Assembly: GCF_003194385.1 (NCBI RefSeq)
Contig: NZ_LAPT01000070.1
Coordinates: forward strand, 1-64,000
Length of the DNA stretch: 64,000 nt
Direction of reading: 5' to 3'
Source: Pokkaliibacter plantistimulans
Lineage (GTDB): Bacteria; Pseudomonadota; Gammaproteobacteria; Pseudomonadales; Balneatricaceae
This document shows, piece by piece, positions 10,436-19,535 of this stretch; the first letter of the stretch is position 1; each line of letters starts with the position of its first letter. The notes beneath the pieces are model-generated. The model saw only the letters and a list, made by a program, of their open reading frames with translations, was not told where the DNA came from and did not search any database. The position numbers and the translations under genes are program-made.

Positions 10436-11434
10436 ATGTTGATCAAGTTTCCCTCGAAGATTCCTGCGTCGGAAATCACTCCCGAACCTATTTATCGGGC
10501 GCGTCGTGACTTTATGCGCGGGGTGGTGGGAGCAGGGGCCGGCATGGCGCTGTCGTCAGCCTGGGCAGCGCCGGCTCATACCGATAAGGACGCTGTTGAC
10601 CGCGGCCCGGACTGGCTGCGCAAACAACTGGCAGCAGCCAGACCCGATGTTGTAGTGGCCAAGGACCCGTTGACGCCTTTCTATAACGTCACTCACTACA
10701 ACAACTTCTACGAGTTCGGCTATCAGAAGGAAGATCCGGCAGCCAATAGCGAGGGGTTCAATCCCTATCCCTGGAATGTGGAAATTGCCGGTGAGGTGGG
10801 CAAACCCGGCAGTTATCATCTGGAAGATCTGCTGAAAGGGATGGAGCTGGAGGAGCGGGTCTACCGCCTGCGCTGTGTTGAGGCGTGGTCGATGGTGATT
10901 CCCTGGATCGGCTTTCCGCTGGCCTCTCTGCTCAAGCGGTTTGAGCCTACCAGCAAAGCTAAGTATGTGGCGTTTACCACCCTCAAGGATGCCAAGCAGT
11001 TCCCTGAGCAGAAGAGTTACTTCAGCAGTATTGACTGGCCGTATATCGAAGGGCTGCGCATGGACGAAGCGATGCATCCGCTGACCATCCTGGCGGTTGG
11101 TCTCTACGGTAAGGCGCTGCCCAATCAGAATGGCGCGCCGTTGCGACTGGTGGTGCCATGGAAATATGGCTTCAAGAGCATCAAATCGATCGTCAGGATT
11201 GAGCTGACCGAGACGCAGCCCAAGACCACCTGGAGCGAGATTGCTCCGGATGAGTACGGCTTCTATGCCAACGTCAATCCCAAGGTCGATCACCCGCGCT
11301 GGAGCCAGGCCACCGAGCGGCGTCTGCCTTCCACCCTGTTCAGCCCCAACATTGTTCCTACCCAGATGTTTAACGGCTATGCCGATGAAGTGGCGTCGTT
11401 ATACAGCGGTCTGGACCTGCGCAAGTTTTATTGA
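10436..11434 (+). CDS. msrP: Protein-methionine-sulfoxide reductase catalytic subunit
   Basis: Periplasmic molybdopterin enzyme that reduces oxidised methionines in envelope proteins, receiving electrons from MsrQ. A Tat signal is visible: twin arginines at residues 23-24 (RARRDFM), then a hydrophobic stretch ending near AWAAPAHT. The cofactor cysteine is Cys147 in [14 protein letters not shown]. The 332-residue length fits the family. GTGAGG lies 9-14 bases before the ATG. msrQ follows after 78 bases, and the pair lies near pssA as in Pseudomonas. Confidence 0.95.
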   Translation: MLIKFPSKIPASEITPEPIYRARRDFMRGVVGAGAGMALSSAWAAPAHTDKDAVDRGPDWLRKQLAAARPDVVVAKDPLTPFYNVTHYNNFYEFGYQKEDPAANSEGFNPYPWNVEIAGEVGKPGSYHLEDLLKGMELEERVYRLRCVEAWSMVIPWIGFPLASLLKRFEPTSKAKYVAFTTLKDAKQFPEQKSYFSSIDWPYIEGLRMDEAMHPLTILAVGLYGKALPNQNGAPLRLVVPWKYGFKSIKSIVRIELTETQPKTTWSEIAPDEYGFYANVNPKVDHPRWSQATERRLPSTLFSPNIVPTQMFNGYADEVASLYSGLDLRKFY

Positions 11435-11512
11435 AGCTGCTAAGCATGCTGCGGGGAGTGGCTGATGTGGTCACTGCCCCGCTGACAAGTGCGTTCTGAA
11501 GAGGAGCACGGT

Positions 11513-12145
11513 TTGAAAACCCTGCCTGTAAGCGCCCGGCGCGTGCTGATCTTTGTCCTTGCCAGCCTGCCTTTCGGCTGGCTGCTGTGGGCAACCTTTA
11601 CCAATCACCTTGGTGCTGACCCGGCCAAGACGGTCGTCTGGCAGACCGGGCTGTGGGCGCTGCGCCTGTTGCTGATCACCCTGTGCGTGTCGCCAGCACG
11701 ACGGCTGCTGCAATGGGGCTGGCTGATGGTGCACCGGCGCATGCTGGGGCTGTTCGCTCTGTTTTACGCGGTGCTACACCTGCTGGCGTATGTTTTTTTT
11801 ATTCTGGGAGCAGACTTCAGCCGGCTGGGCGAAGAGCTGATCAAACGCCCCTACATTACCGTGGGCGCCCCTGCTTTGCTGATCCTGGTGGTGCTGGGTG
11901 TTACGTCCACCAGAGCGATGATGCGGCGGCTGGGCAAATCCTGGCAGCGTCTGCATAACAGCGTCTATGTCGCCGTGCTGCTGGCCTGGCTGCATCTGTT
12001 CTGGCAGGTGCGCTCGAGCTATTTCGAGGCCGCTCTGTACGGCAGCATTACCGCGGTACTGCTGCTGATTCGTTTGTACTGGTGGTGGCAGCGCCGGCAG
12101 AAGGTCAGGCGCGTGGTGCGTCCGGGCCAGATGGAGCGCGGTTGA
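11513..12145 (+). CDS. msrQ: Heme-binding membrane subunit of the MsrPQ system
   Basis: Inner-membrane b-type heme protein (ferric reductase-like) that passes electrons from the quinone pool or flavin to MsrP. About six hydrophobic helices are visible, with heme-ligand candidate histidines in LFYAVLHLLAY and RLHNSVYVAVLLAWLHLFW. I chose TTG at 11513 because GAGGAG at 11501-11506 stands at ideal spacing; an upstream GTG at 11489 would place that site inside the gene. The product is 210 aa. Confidence 0.93.
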   Translation: MKTLPVSARRVLIFVLASLPFGWLLWATFTNHLGADPAKTVVWQTGLWALRLLLITLCVSPARRLLQWGWLMVHRRMLGLFALFYAVLHLLAYVFFILGADFSRLGEELIKRPYITVGAPALLILVVLGVTSTRAMMRRLGKSWQRLHNSVYVAVLLAWLHLFWQVRSSYFEAALYGSITAVLLLIRLYWWWQRRQKVRRVVRPGQMERG

Positions 12146-12303
12146 ACGAGTTTTCCGGGAGGGATGGCTGGCCAGTGGATGCGGATTGATAAAAAGGCGT
12201 AGCAGAAAGACGCTTTCTCCGCGCATATTGTGCTTTGCCATCCATCGGCTTTTGCCGGAGAATGGTGCCCCCTCAACCCGGTTGCAACAAAGGATTCTGG
12301 TCT

Positions 12304-13932
12304 ATGAAGCCTGGTTTGCGCATCGTTATGGCGCAGCTCGATTTTCTGGTGGGAGATATTCCCGGCAATACTGCCAAGGTGATTGCGGCTGCCAATGATG
12401 CCCGTGACCGGCTGCAGGCAGACCTGATAGTGTTCCCCGAACTGACCTTGACCGGCTACCCGCCGGAGGATTTGCTGTTGCGTCCCAGCTTGCAGCTGCG
12501 CGTCAGTAAAGCCCTGCAGCAGGTGCAGGAAGAAGTCCGCGGTATCGGCGTGATGCTCGGCTACCCATGGCGTGAGCCGGAAGGCCTGTACAACATGGCC
12601 GCCTACATCGAAGAAGGGCAGATTCAGGGCATCTACCGCAAGCAGAGCCTGCCCAACTATCAGGTATTCGACGAGAAACGTTATTTTGTCCCCGGCCATC
12701 TTCCCTGCGTGGTGGAGATCAAGGGCCGCCCGGTGGCCATTACCATCTGCGAAGATATGTGGCAGCCGCAGCCGGTGATGCAGGCCCGTGAGGCCGGTGC
12801 CGAGCTGATCATTAACCTCAATGCCTCACCGTTCCACATCGGTAAATGGGAAGAACGCCGCAAGCTGCTGGCTGAACGTGCCCGTCAGGCGGGCTGCCCG
12901 ATTGTCTACACCAATCTGGTGGGTGGTCAGGATGAGCTGGTGTTCGATGGTGGCTCCATGGTGGTGGACGGCGAAGGCCAGCTGGTCGCGTCCGCTCCCT
13001 GCTATGAAGAAGGTCTGTATCCGGTCGATTTCCAGCTGGAGCCCGCCCTGACGCCGGTGGCGCAGAAGCTGGCACCGCAGCCGGACAAACTGGCTTCCGT
13101 TTATTCGGCACTGGTGGCCGGTGTACGTGATTACGTCAACAAGAACGGCTTCAAGGGCGTGGTACTGGGCTTGTCTGGTGGTATCGACTCGGCCCTGACG
13201 CTGGCCATTGCCGTGGATGCGCTAGGTAAAGAGCGGGTATCGGCGGTGATGATGCCGTTCCGTTACACCTCTTCCATGAGTCTGGAAGATGCGCAGGCAG
13301 AAGCCAACACACTGGGCGTCGATTACCGCATCCTGTCTATCGAACCCATGTTTGAAGCCTTCATGGGCACGCTGGCCGACTCCTTTGCCAATACCGTGGT
13401 GGATACTACCGAGCAGAACCTGCAGGCGCGCTGCCGTGGTGTACTGCTGATGGCCTTGTCCAACAAGCTGGGCTATCTGGTGCTGACCACCGGTAACAAG
13501 AGCGAAATGGCGGTCGGTTATGCCACCCTCTATGGCGACATGGCCGGTGGCTTCGATGTGCTCAAGGATGTACCGAAAACGCTGGTGTTCAAGCTGTCCG
13601 AGTATCGCAACCGCCTCGGTGCGGTGATTCCGCAGCGGGTGATTGACCGTCCGCCATCAGCCGAGCTGGCACCGGATCAGGTGGACGAAGACAACCTGCC
13701 CCCCTATGAAGTGCTGGATGCCATTCTGGAGCTGTATATCGAGAAGGACTACAGCGCCCACGCCATTGCCGCGCAGGGCTTTGAGCTGGAAACCGTCAAA
13801 CGTGTGATCCGCCTGGTGGATGTTAACGAATACAAGCGCCGTCAGGCCGCCATTGGGCCTCGTATCACCCAGCGTGGTTTTGGCCGTGATCGCCGTTATC
13901 CCATCACCTCTGCCTGGAAGTCGGGCGAGTAA
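12304..13932 (+). CDS. nadE: Glutamine-dependent NAD(+) synthetase
   Basis: Converts deamido-NAD to NAD using glutamine as the ammonia source; cytoplasmic. The N-terminal nitrilase-type glutaminase domain has the triad Glu46 (FPELTLTG), Lys113 (YRKQSLPN) and Cys149 (TICEDMW). The C-terminal synthetase domain has the ATP-pyrophosphatase P-loop SGGIDS at 291-296 and TTGNKSEMAVGY. ATG at 12304 (542 aa) is supported by AAAGGA upstream; longer in-frame starts would extend into low-complexity leader sequence. Confidence 0.96.
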   Translation: MKPGLRIVMAQLDFLVGDIPGNTAKVIAAANDARDRLQADLIVFPELTLTGYPPEDLLLRPSLQLRVSKALQQVQEEVRGIGVMLGYPWREPEGLYNMAAYIEEGQIQGIYRKQSLPNYQVFDEKRYFVPGHLPCVVEIKGRPVAITICEDMWQPQPVMQAREAGAELIINLNASPFHIGKWEERRKLLAERARQAGCPIVYTNLVGGQDELVFDGGSMVVDGEGQLVASAPCYEEGLYPVDFQLEPALTPVAQKLAPQPDKLASVYSALVAGVRDYVNKNGFKGVVLGLSGGIDSALTLAIAVDALGKERVSAVMMPFRYTSSMSLEDAQAEANTLGVDYRILSIEPMFEAFMGTLADSFANTVVDTTEQNLQARCRGVLLMALSNKLGYLVLTTGNKSEMAVGYATLYGDMAGGFDVLKDVPKTLVFKLSEYRNRLGAVIPQRVIDRPPSAELAPDQVDEDNLPPYEVLDAILELYIEKDYSAHAIAAQGFELETVKRVIRLVDVNEYKRRQAAIGPRITQRGFGRDRRYPITSAWKSGE

Positions 13933-13965
13933 CGCCTCGTTTCTTCCTTGTCATGTCTCACTCTT

Positions 13966-13988
13966 AAAGGCTGCCTCGGGCAGCCTTT
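13966..13988 (+). terminator. Terminator of nadE
   Basis: AAAGGCTGC/GCAGCCTTT, a 9-bp stem with a 5-base loop, 33 bases after the nadE stop and between the convergent nadE and cryptochrome genes. The T-run is short (TTTATGCTTT). Confidence 0.7.
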
Positions 13989-14009
13989 ATGCTTTCTGCA
14001 GATTCTGCA

Positions 14010-15335
14010 TCAAGCAGATTCAGGGCCGAGGGCTCCGCCGAGCCAGCGTTGTTGATAGTGCTGCAGCGGATCATACAGCTCTTCCTGTTTGGCCAGATTG
14101 AAGTGGCGCTGACCACGTGGGTCGTTACCGACACCGGCCAGATACTGCCAGTTGCCCCAGTTGCTGGCGACATCAAAGTCCAGCAGCTGCTGTTCAAACC
14201 ACGCTGCACCATAGCGCCAGTCCAGTTGCAGTTCGTTGACCAGACAGCTGGCTACCAGCTGTCGGCCCCGGTTGGATAACCAGCCAGTGCGGTGCAACTC
14301 GTTCATACAGGCATTTACCAGAGGGTAGGGGGTCTCCCCCCGGCACCATTGCTGGAAGCGCATCGGGTGATGCACTCCTGCTGGGGCTTTGCCCTGCTGG
14401 CCCGAGAATGCAAACAGACGCGTCCCGTGCTGCTCCAGCACCCACTGGAAATATTCCCGCCACAGTAACTCAAAGCTCAGCCAGTACGTGGAATCATTCC
14501 TGCCGTAGCGTTCTTCATGCTGGTGCAGCGCTGCCAGCACCTGACGCGCGGACAGGCAGCCGTTGGCCAGCCAGGGGGACAGGCTGGAGGAGTTGCCCCA
14601 TCCACACAGCTCATTGCGGGTTTGCTTGTAGTGCCTGACCTGCTGACGCCCGAACAGATAGTCGTGCAGCTGGGCTTGTGCGGCAGTGGCGCCGCCCTGA
14701 AAGGGGCTGTGGTTTTCCTGTTCTTCGAGCTTGAGCCAGCGCGCCAGTTGCTCACGCTTGAAGGGCTGTGCCAGTGGACTGAGCGACAGCGGTTCCGGCC
14801 AGTGCACCGGTTCGGGCAGTAAGGTATCGGGCAGCGGATGTTGCTCTACCTGCTGGCGAAAGGGAGTAAAGGAAACGGGGAGGGCAGGCAGGGCAAAGGG
14901 CAGTTGCTGGCGGCTGAACAGGGTATGGGCCGCGTCACCGAGGAGGCATCCTGATGGTCGTTGATCAAGCAGGTGCCGGTACTGCTGCTGTTCGTAGACG
15001 CCGGGGTGATGATTGCAGCCGAGCAGGTCCATCTGCCTGAGCTGGCACAGCTGGCGGAGTGCCTCGACGGGCTCAGCGCAGAGCAGCCAGAGCGAATGCC
15101 CCTGCCGTTGCAGCTGCTGATGCAGATCCTCCAGACAGTCGAGCAGAAAGCGGGCGCGATGCGGGCCCAGCGGGCAACAGCCAAACGGGCCGGGATCATG
15201 CCAGCGCGGATCAACCACGTAGACGCAGGCCAGCTGCTGGCACCGCTGAGTCAGTTGCCACAGGGCAGGGTTGTCGTGCAGGCGCAGATCGTGTCGGAAC
15301 CACAGCAGCCCTGTGGTCGGCAGAGAGTCAGACAT
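14010..15335 (-). CDS. DASH-type cryptochrome / photolyase-family flavoprotein
   Basis: FAD-binding blue-light protein of 441 residues. The N-terminal photolyase alpha/beta domain begins LLWFRHDLRLHDNPAL. The C-terminal FAD domain carries the DASH-characteristic stretch NWGNWQYLAGVGNDP, followed by FNLAKQ and YDPLQHY. DASH members repair cyclobutane dimers mainly in single-stranded DNA or loops and may also signal; which applies here cannot be read from sequence. It is convergent with nadE, and no carotenoid or light-regulon genes lie beside it. Confidence 0.9.
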   Translation of the reverse strand: MSDSLPTTGLLWFRHDLRLHDNPALWQLTQRCQQLACVYVVDPRWHDPGPFGCCPLGPHRARFLLDCLEDLHQQLQRQGHSLWLLCAEPVEALRQLCQLRQMDLLGCNHHPGVYEQQQYRHLLDQRPSGCLLGDAAHTLFSRQQLPFALPALPVSFTPFRQQVEQHPLPDTLLPEPVHWPEPLSLSPLAQPFKREQLARWLKLEEQENHSPFQGGATAAQAQLHDYLFGRQQVRHYKQTRNELCGWGNSSSLSPWLANGCLSARQVLAALHQHEERYGRNDSTYWLSFELLWREYFQWVLEQHGTRLFAFSGQQGKAPAGVHHPMRFQQWCRGETPYPLVNACMNELHRTGWLSNRGRQLVASCLVNELQLDWRYGAAWFEQQLLDFDVASNWGNWQYLAGVGNDPRGQRHFNLAKQEELYDPLQHYQQRWLGGALGPESA

Positions 15336-15417
15336 GGCGTTACATTCATGGCACTACATTCATGGCATTTAGGGCTGTTTACGTGCCCCGTCCGCGATGG
15401 ATCACCACCCGTGCCCG

Positions 15418-16317
15418 TCAGCGGCGTGCCAGCAGTTTCTTCATCTGCCGGGCAAAAGTGACCACCGGACTGTTACTGGCTTCGTCGTGGCGCATCACCA
15501 CCTGCCAGTCAATAAACAGGCCCTGCTCGGTAACCCGCCGTTGCTGCAAGCCTCCCTGTCGGAGGTAGGGGGCGGCGGTCCAGCTGGGCATGATGGTGAT
15601 GCCGAGCCCCTCACGTACAAATTCCACCACGGCTTCGGTCATCCCGGCCCGAATCACCCGGCTGGGCAGGCGCTGATAACGGCTGAACAGCTGTTCATAC
15701 TCCCGGCCTTTGTCCGGTGTGGTGTGATAAGCGATGTAGGGCTCGGCCACAATGTCCTCCACGCTCAGCCAGCTGTGCTGGCCCAGCGGGTGGTGCGCAG
15801 GCAGCAATGCCATCATCTCATCGGTAAACAGCGGCAGGGTGCGAAACCCTTCCGCGACCCGGCCGGAAATCAGGGTCAGATCAATATGGCCCTGACGCAG
15901 TGCCTTGAGGGGAGCCAGCGAGACATCGGGGATAATCTCGATGCTGACGCTGGGATGGCTGAGCTGGAACTGACGCAGAAAGCCCGGCAGCCAGTGGCAG
16001 CCACTGTGACTCTCAAGACCGATGCGAATCACATGTTCGATCCCCACCGTCAGTTTGCTGATGTCGTTCTCTGCCCGTTCCAGCTCACCGAGAATCACCT
16101 GAGCCGAGTGCAGCAGGCGGTTACCGGCGCTGGTGGGCACCAGCTTCTTGTTATGCCGGTAGAACAGCGCGGTGCCGACCAGTCGCTCTGCCTCGCGGAT
16201 ACGATGACTGAGGGCAGACTGGGTGACGCCAATCTGTTCTGCCGCCTCGGATACGCTGCCTGACTCTGACAGCGCCTGAATCATCTGCATATGACGGGTG
16301 GTGAGTTTGATGCTCAT
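15418..16317 (-). CDS. LysR-family transcriptional regulator (MetR-like), likely regulator of kynABU
   Basis: The N-terminal winged helix-turn-helix (GSVSEAAEQIGVTQSALSH) is typical of LysR. The effector domain contains IGLESHSGCHWLPGFL, reminiscent of the MetR subgroup. ATG at 16317 is supported by AGGA at good spacing; an upstream ATG at 16344 would put the start inside the operator. It is divergent from kynA with a strong palindrome between them, so I infer it controls the kynurenine operon. Known Pseudomonas kyn control uses an Lrp-type protein, so a LysR regulator would be a different arrangement. Confidence 0.85.
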   Translation of the reverse strand: MSIKLTTRHMQMIQALSESGSVSEAAEQIGVTQSALSHRIREAERLVGTALFYRHNKKLVPTSAGNRLLHSAQVILGELERAENDISKLTVGIEHVIRIGLESHSGCHWLPGFLRQFQLSHPSVSIEIIPDVSLAPLKALRQGHIDLTLISGRVAEGFRTLPLFTDEMMALLPAHHPLGQHSWLSVEDIVAEPYIAYHTTPDKGREYEQLFSRYQRLPSRVIRAGMTEAVVEFVREGLGITIMPSWTAAPYLRQGGLQQRRVTEQGLFIDWQVVMRHDEASNSPVVTFARQMKKLLARR

Positions 16318-16339
16318 GGCGCTGTTCCTGCCAAAAAAA

Positions 16340-16365
16340 TTCATAAAAATGCGCAGTTTTATGAA
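16340..16365. promoter_or_regulatory. Palindromic operator between LysR regulator and kynA
   Basis: TTCATAAAA at 16340-16348 and TTTTATGAA at 16357-16365 form a perfect 9-bp inverted repeat with an 8-base spacer, in the divergent promoter region and just upstream of the regulator start. Its size and A/T ends fit a LysR-type recognition site. Confidence 0.6.
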
Positions 16366-16507
16366 ATGTACAGAGTGAAATCCCCTCAGTAAACTCGCCT
16401 CTCAATCGCACAGGAAGATGGTGCTCGCGTTCGGCGCGCTATCTGACAACAACAAAACAACGCCCTCCAGGCTTAGCCCCTGGCGGTGCAGAACCGGGAG
16501 CATCAAC

Positions 16508-17410
16508 ATGGGTTGCCCATACAGTCATTCCAGCCCTGCCTCTGAGCATGGGCAGGGCGGAGGCGCCGGTGGTGAGCAGAAAGCCGCCATGGTGGATCTG
16601 GCCGATGAACAGGTGCACTGGGATCAGGACATCAGCTACGGTCAGTACCTGAGCCTGGGGCCACTGCTCAATTGCCAGCACCCTCGTTCCACCCAGCACG
16701 ATGAGATGCTGTTTATCACCATCCATCAGGCTGCCGAGCTGTGGATGAAACTGTGTCTGCATGAAGCCTACGGCGCTGTGGCCCATATCCGAGCCGATAA
16801 TCTGCGCCCGGCCTTCAAGATGCTGACCCGGGTAGCGCGTATTCAGGATCAGCTGATCAGCGCCTGGGAAGTGCTGGTAACCATGACACCGGCCGACTAT
16901 GCCAGCTTCCGCGATGAGCTGGGGCAGAGCTCTGGCTTCCAGTCCTACCAGTACCGTGAGCTGGAGTTTCTGCTGGGCAACAAGAATGCCAGCATGATCG
17001 AGGCGCACCGGGGCCATGCCCGTCACTATCAGCATCTGACTGACGTGCTGCAGGCACCCAGTATCTATGACGAAGTGCTAAAGCTGCTGCACAAGCGTGG
17101 CTTTGCTATCCCTGACAGCCATGTCCAGCGTGACTGGTCACAACCCTATCAGGCCAGTGCCGACGTCGAGGCGATCTGGCTGGAAATCTACCGCAATACC
17201 GCCGCGCACTGGGATCTGTATGAGCTGGCGGAAAAGCTGGTGGATATGGAGTTCAACTTCCAGCGCTGGCGCTTCAGTCACATGAAAACCGTTGAGCGCA
17301 TCATCGGCTACAAACGTGGCACCGGCGGTACCGGCGGTGTCAGCTATCTGGTCAAGGCGCTGGATCTGCAGTTCTTCCCGGAACTGTGGGCAGTGCGCAC
17401 AGCCATCTGA
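16508..17410 (+). CDS. kynA: Tryptophan 2,3-dioxygenase
   Basis: Heme enzyme that opens the indole ring of L-tryptophan to N-formylkynurenine. The 300-residue product has the family signatures: DEMLFITIHQAAELWMKL near residue 65, the proximal heme ligand His258 in RFSHMKTVERIIGYKRG, and the GTGGTGG loop. ATG at 16508 is preceded by CGGGAG; frame extends upstream but without a good site. First gene of kynA-kynB-kynU, with kynB 14 bases downstream. Confidence 0.96.
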   Translation: MGCPYSHSSPASEHGQGGGAGGEQKAAMVDLADEQVHWDQDISYGQYLSLGPLLNCQHPRSTQHDEMLFITIHQAAELWMKLCLHEAYGAVAHIRADNLRPAFKMLTRVARIQDQLISAWEVLVTMTPADYASFRDELGQSSGFQSYQYRELEFLLGNKNASMIEAHRGHARHYQHLTDVLQAPSIYDEVLKLLHKRGFAIPDSHVQRDWSQPYQASADVEAIWLEIYRNTAAHWDLYELAEKLVDMEFNFQRWRFSHMKTVERIIGYKRGTGGTGGVSYLVKALDLQFFPELWAVRTAI

Positions 17411-17424
17411 GGCGAGGGCATTCC

Positions 17425-18060
17425 ATGTCACGAATTTGGGATATTTCCCAGGCGCTGCGTTCAGATCTGCCGGTGTGGCCGGGAGACACGGCGTATCAGG
17501 CCAACCGCACCTGGGTGCTGGAAGGTGGTTGCCCGGTCAATGTCGCCAGGGTGACCTTTTCCACTCATAGTGGCAGTCATGCCGATGCGCCTCTGCACTA
17601 TGATCCGCAGGGGCTGGCGATGGATGCGGTGGCGCTGGATACCTATATCGGCCCCTGTCTGCTGCTGGATGTGCGACATGCCCGCGGGCTGGTAGAACCG
17701 GCTGACATCGAGGCGCAGCTGCCTGCAAAGGTTGAGCGCGTACTGCTGCGTACCTACGCGCAGTTCCCGCATCAGCAATGGCACTCCGATTTTGTTGCCA
17801 TCGCCGCGGCCACCATTGAGCTGCTGGCCTCGCGCGGCGCCCGTCTGATTGGTATCGACAGCCCCTCCATTGACCCTGAACAGTCAAAAACGCTGGATGC
17901 GCACCACGCGGTACGGCGCTATGGCATGGCGATTCTGGAAGGTCTGGTGCTGGACGATGTGCCCGCAGGCCACTACGAGCTGATTGCCCCCCCGTTAAAA
18001 CTGAGCGGTCTGGATGCGTCTCCGGTCCGAGCCTTGTTGAGGAGTATTGAACGTGACTGA
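17425..18060 (+). CDS. kynB: Kynurenine formamidase (arylformamidase)
   Basis: Metal-dependent cyclase-family hydrolase converting N-formylkynurenine to kynurenine. The zinc-binding motif is complete: His48, His52, Asp54 and His58 in HSGSHADAPLH. The 211-residue length matches bacterial KynB. ATG at 17425 lies 14 bases after kynA, and its last bases overlap the kynU start. Confidence 0.95.
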   Translation: MSRIWDISQALRSDLPVWPGDTAYQANRTWVLEGGCPVNVARVTFSTHSGSHADAPLHYDPQGLAMDAVALDTYIGPCLLLDVRHARGLVEPADIEAQLPAKVERVLLRTYAQFPHQQWHSDFVAIAAATIELLASRGARLIGIDSPSIDPEQSKTLDAHHAVRRYGMAILEGLVLDDVPAGHYELIAPPLKLSGLDASPVRALLRSIERD

Positions 18061-19297
18061 GCAACTGAACCGCGACCTGCTGCAACGCTGGGATCAGGAA
18101 GATGAGCTGGCGGGATTCCGGGAGCAGTTTCATCTGCCCGACAACCTGATCTACATGAACGGTAATTCGCTGGGTGTGATGCCCAGACAGGCGCTGGCCC
18201 GGGCGCAGGATGTGGTGGGGCGTGAGTGGGGTAATGATCTGATTCGCAGCTGGAACATCAACCACTGGATCGACCTGCCTCAGCGTCTGGGTAACAAGAT
18301 TGCCCGTCTGGTGGGCGCTGATGAAGGTGAAGTCATCGTCTGTGATTCCACTTCCGTTAACCTGTTCAAGCTGGCCGCCGCTGCGGTGCGGATGCAACCG
18401 GGGCGCAGCAAGATCATTTCCGAGCCGGGCAACTTCCCGACCGACCTGTATGTCCTGCAGGGGGTGGAGCAGTTCAGTGATGGCCGGGTGCAGCTGCATA
18501 CCGTCGAGCGTGAGCAGTTATTCGATGCCATTGATGAAGATACGGCGGTCGTGGTCCTGACCCATGTGCACTACAAGAGCGGCAGCATGTTCGATATGGC
18601 GGCGCTCACTGCCCGTGCCCATGAAAAAGGCGCGCTGATTCTGTGGGATCTGAGCCACAGTACCGGTGCCGTGCCGGTGGATCTGAACGGCGTCGGCGCT
18701 GACTTTGCTATCGGCTGCGGCTACAAGTACCTCAATGGTGGCCCCGGTGCGCCTGCCTTCCTGTTTGTCGCCCGCCGTCATCAGGCCACCCTGCAACAGC
18801 CCCTGAGTGGCTGGTTCGGCCATGCCAATCCGTTCGCCATGCGTGATGACTACGAGCCTGCGCCCGGCATCGAGCGTACCCTGTGCGGTACCACCAGCGT
18901 GATTGGTGCTTCGGTACTGGAGGTCGGTGTTGATCTGATGGTGGCAGCAGATATGACCAAGGTGCGTGCCAAGTCGGTGAAGATGGGTGAGCTGTTTATC
19001 GCGCTGGTCGAGCAGCGCCTGCAGGGTCTGGGGTTCACTCTGGTTTCCAGCAAGGATTCTGCCCAGCGTGGCAGCCAGGTATCGCTGCGCCATGAGCAGG
19101 GCTACGCCATCATGCAGGCGCTGATTGCCCGTGGGGTGATTGGTGACTTCCGCGCACCGGACATTCTGCGTTTCGGCTTTACCCCGCTGTATCTACGTTA
19201 CGTGGATATCTGGGATGCGGTGGAAGTGCTGGCTGACATCATGGCCCGGGGCGAGTGGCAGAGCAGCGAGTATCAGGTGCGTACCAAGGTGACCTGA
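18053..19297 (+). CDS. kynU: Kynureninase
   Basis: PLP enzyme that cleaves kynurenine to anthranilate and alanine, completing the anthranilate branch of tryptophan degradation. The PLP lysine is Lys225 in GCGYKYLNGGPGAPAF; YMNGNSLG near the N terminus is also typical. I chose GTG at 18053 because GAGGAG at 18039-18044 is 8 bases upstream; it overlaps the kynB stop by 8 bases, indicating coupled translation. The product is 414 aa. No anthranilate dioxygenase genes are present, so the fate of anthranilate (degradation, or signals such as quinolones) is open. Confidence 0.95.
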   Translation: MTEQLNRDLLQRWDQEDELAGFREQFHLPDNLIYMNGNSLGVMPRQALARAQDVVGREWGNDLIRSWNINHWIDLPQRLGNKIARLVGADEGEVIVCDSTSVNLFKLAAAAVRMQPGRSKIISEPGNFPTDLYVLQGVEQFSDGRVQLHTVEREQLFDAIDEDTAVVVLTHVHYKSGSMFDMAALTARAHEKGALILWDLSHSTGAVPVDLNGVGADFAIGCGYKYLNGGPGAPAFLFVARRHQATLQQPLSGWFGHANPFAMRDDYEPAPGIERTLCGTTSVIGASVLEVGVDLMVAADMTKVRAKSVKMGELFIALVEQRLQGLGFTLVSSKDSAQRGSQVSLRHEQGYAIMQALIARGVIGDFRAPDILRFGFTPLYLRYVDIWDAVEVLADIMARGEWQSSEYQVRTKVT

Positions 19298-19535
19298 TCC
19301 GCGAGCGGTTAACAACGGCTTACCTCTGCAGCCTGCTTACACTGATGTGAGCAGGTCGTCTGTCGAATCAGTATGGCAACGGGGTGGTATCTGCTCTTCG
19401 TTGTCATCAACTATCTGGAAAGAGACTGATCCCCAGCTGAGCTGGAACTGCATGCGGTTCAGCGTTACCAATGTGACTGTATTGTTAATGCTCTGTGACA
19501 CCCCACCACAGCGCTTGCCGCAGGATACCGATTAC

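Noticed and set aside
17537-18499. 320-codon frame on the minus strand across kynB and kynU
   Set aside because: Antisense to two clearly real genes; composition rich in His, Arg and Gln as expected of a shadow frame.
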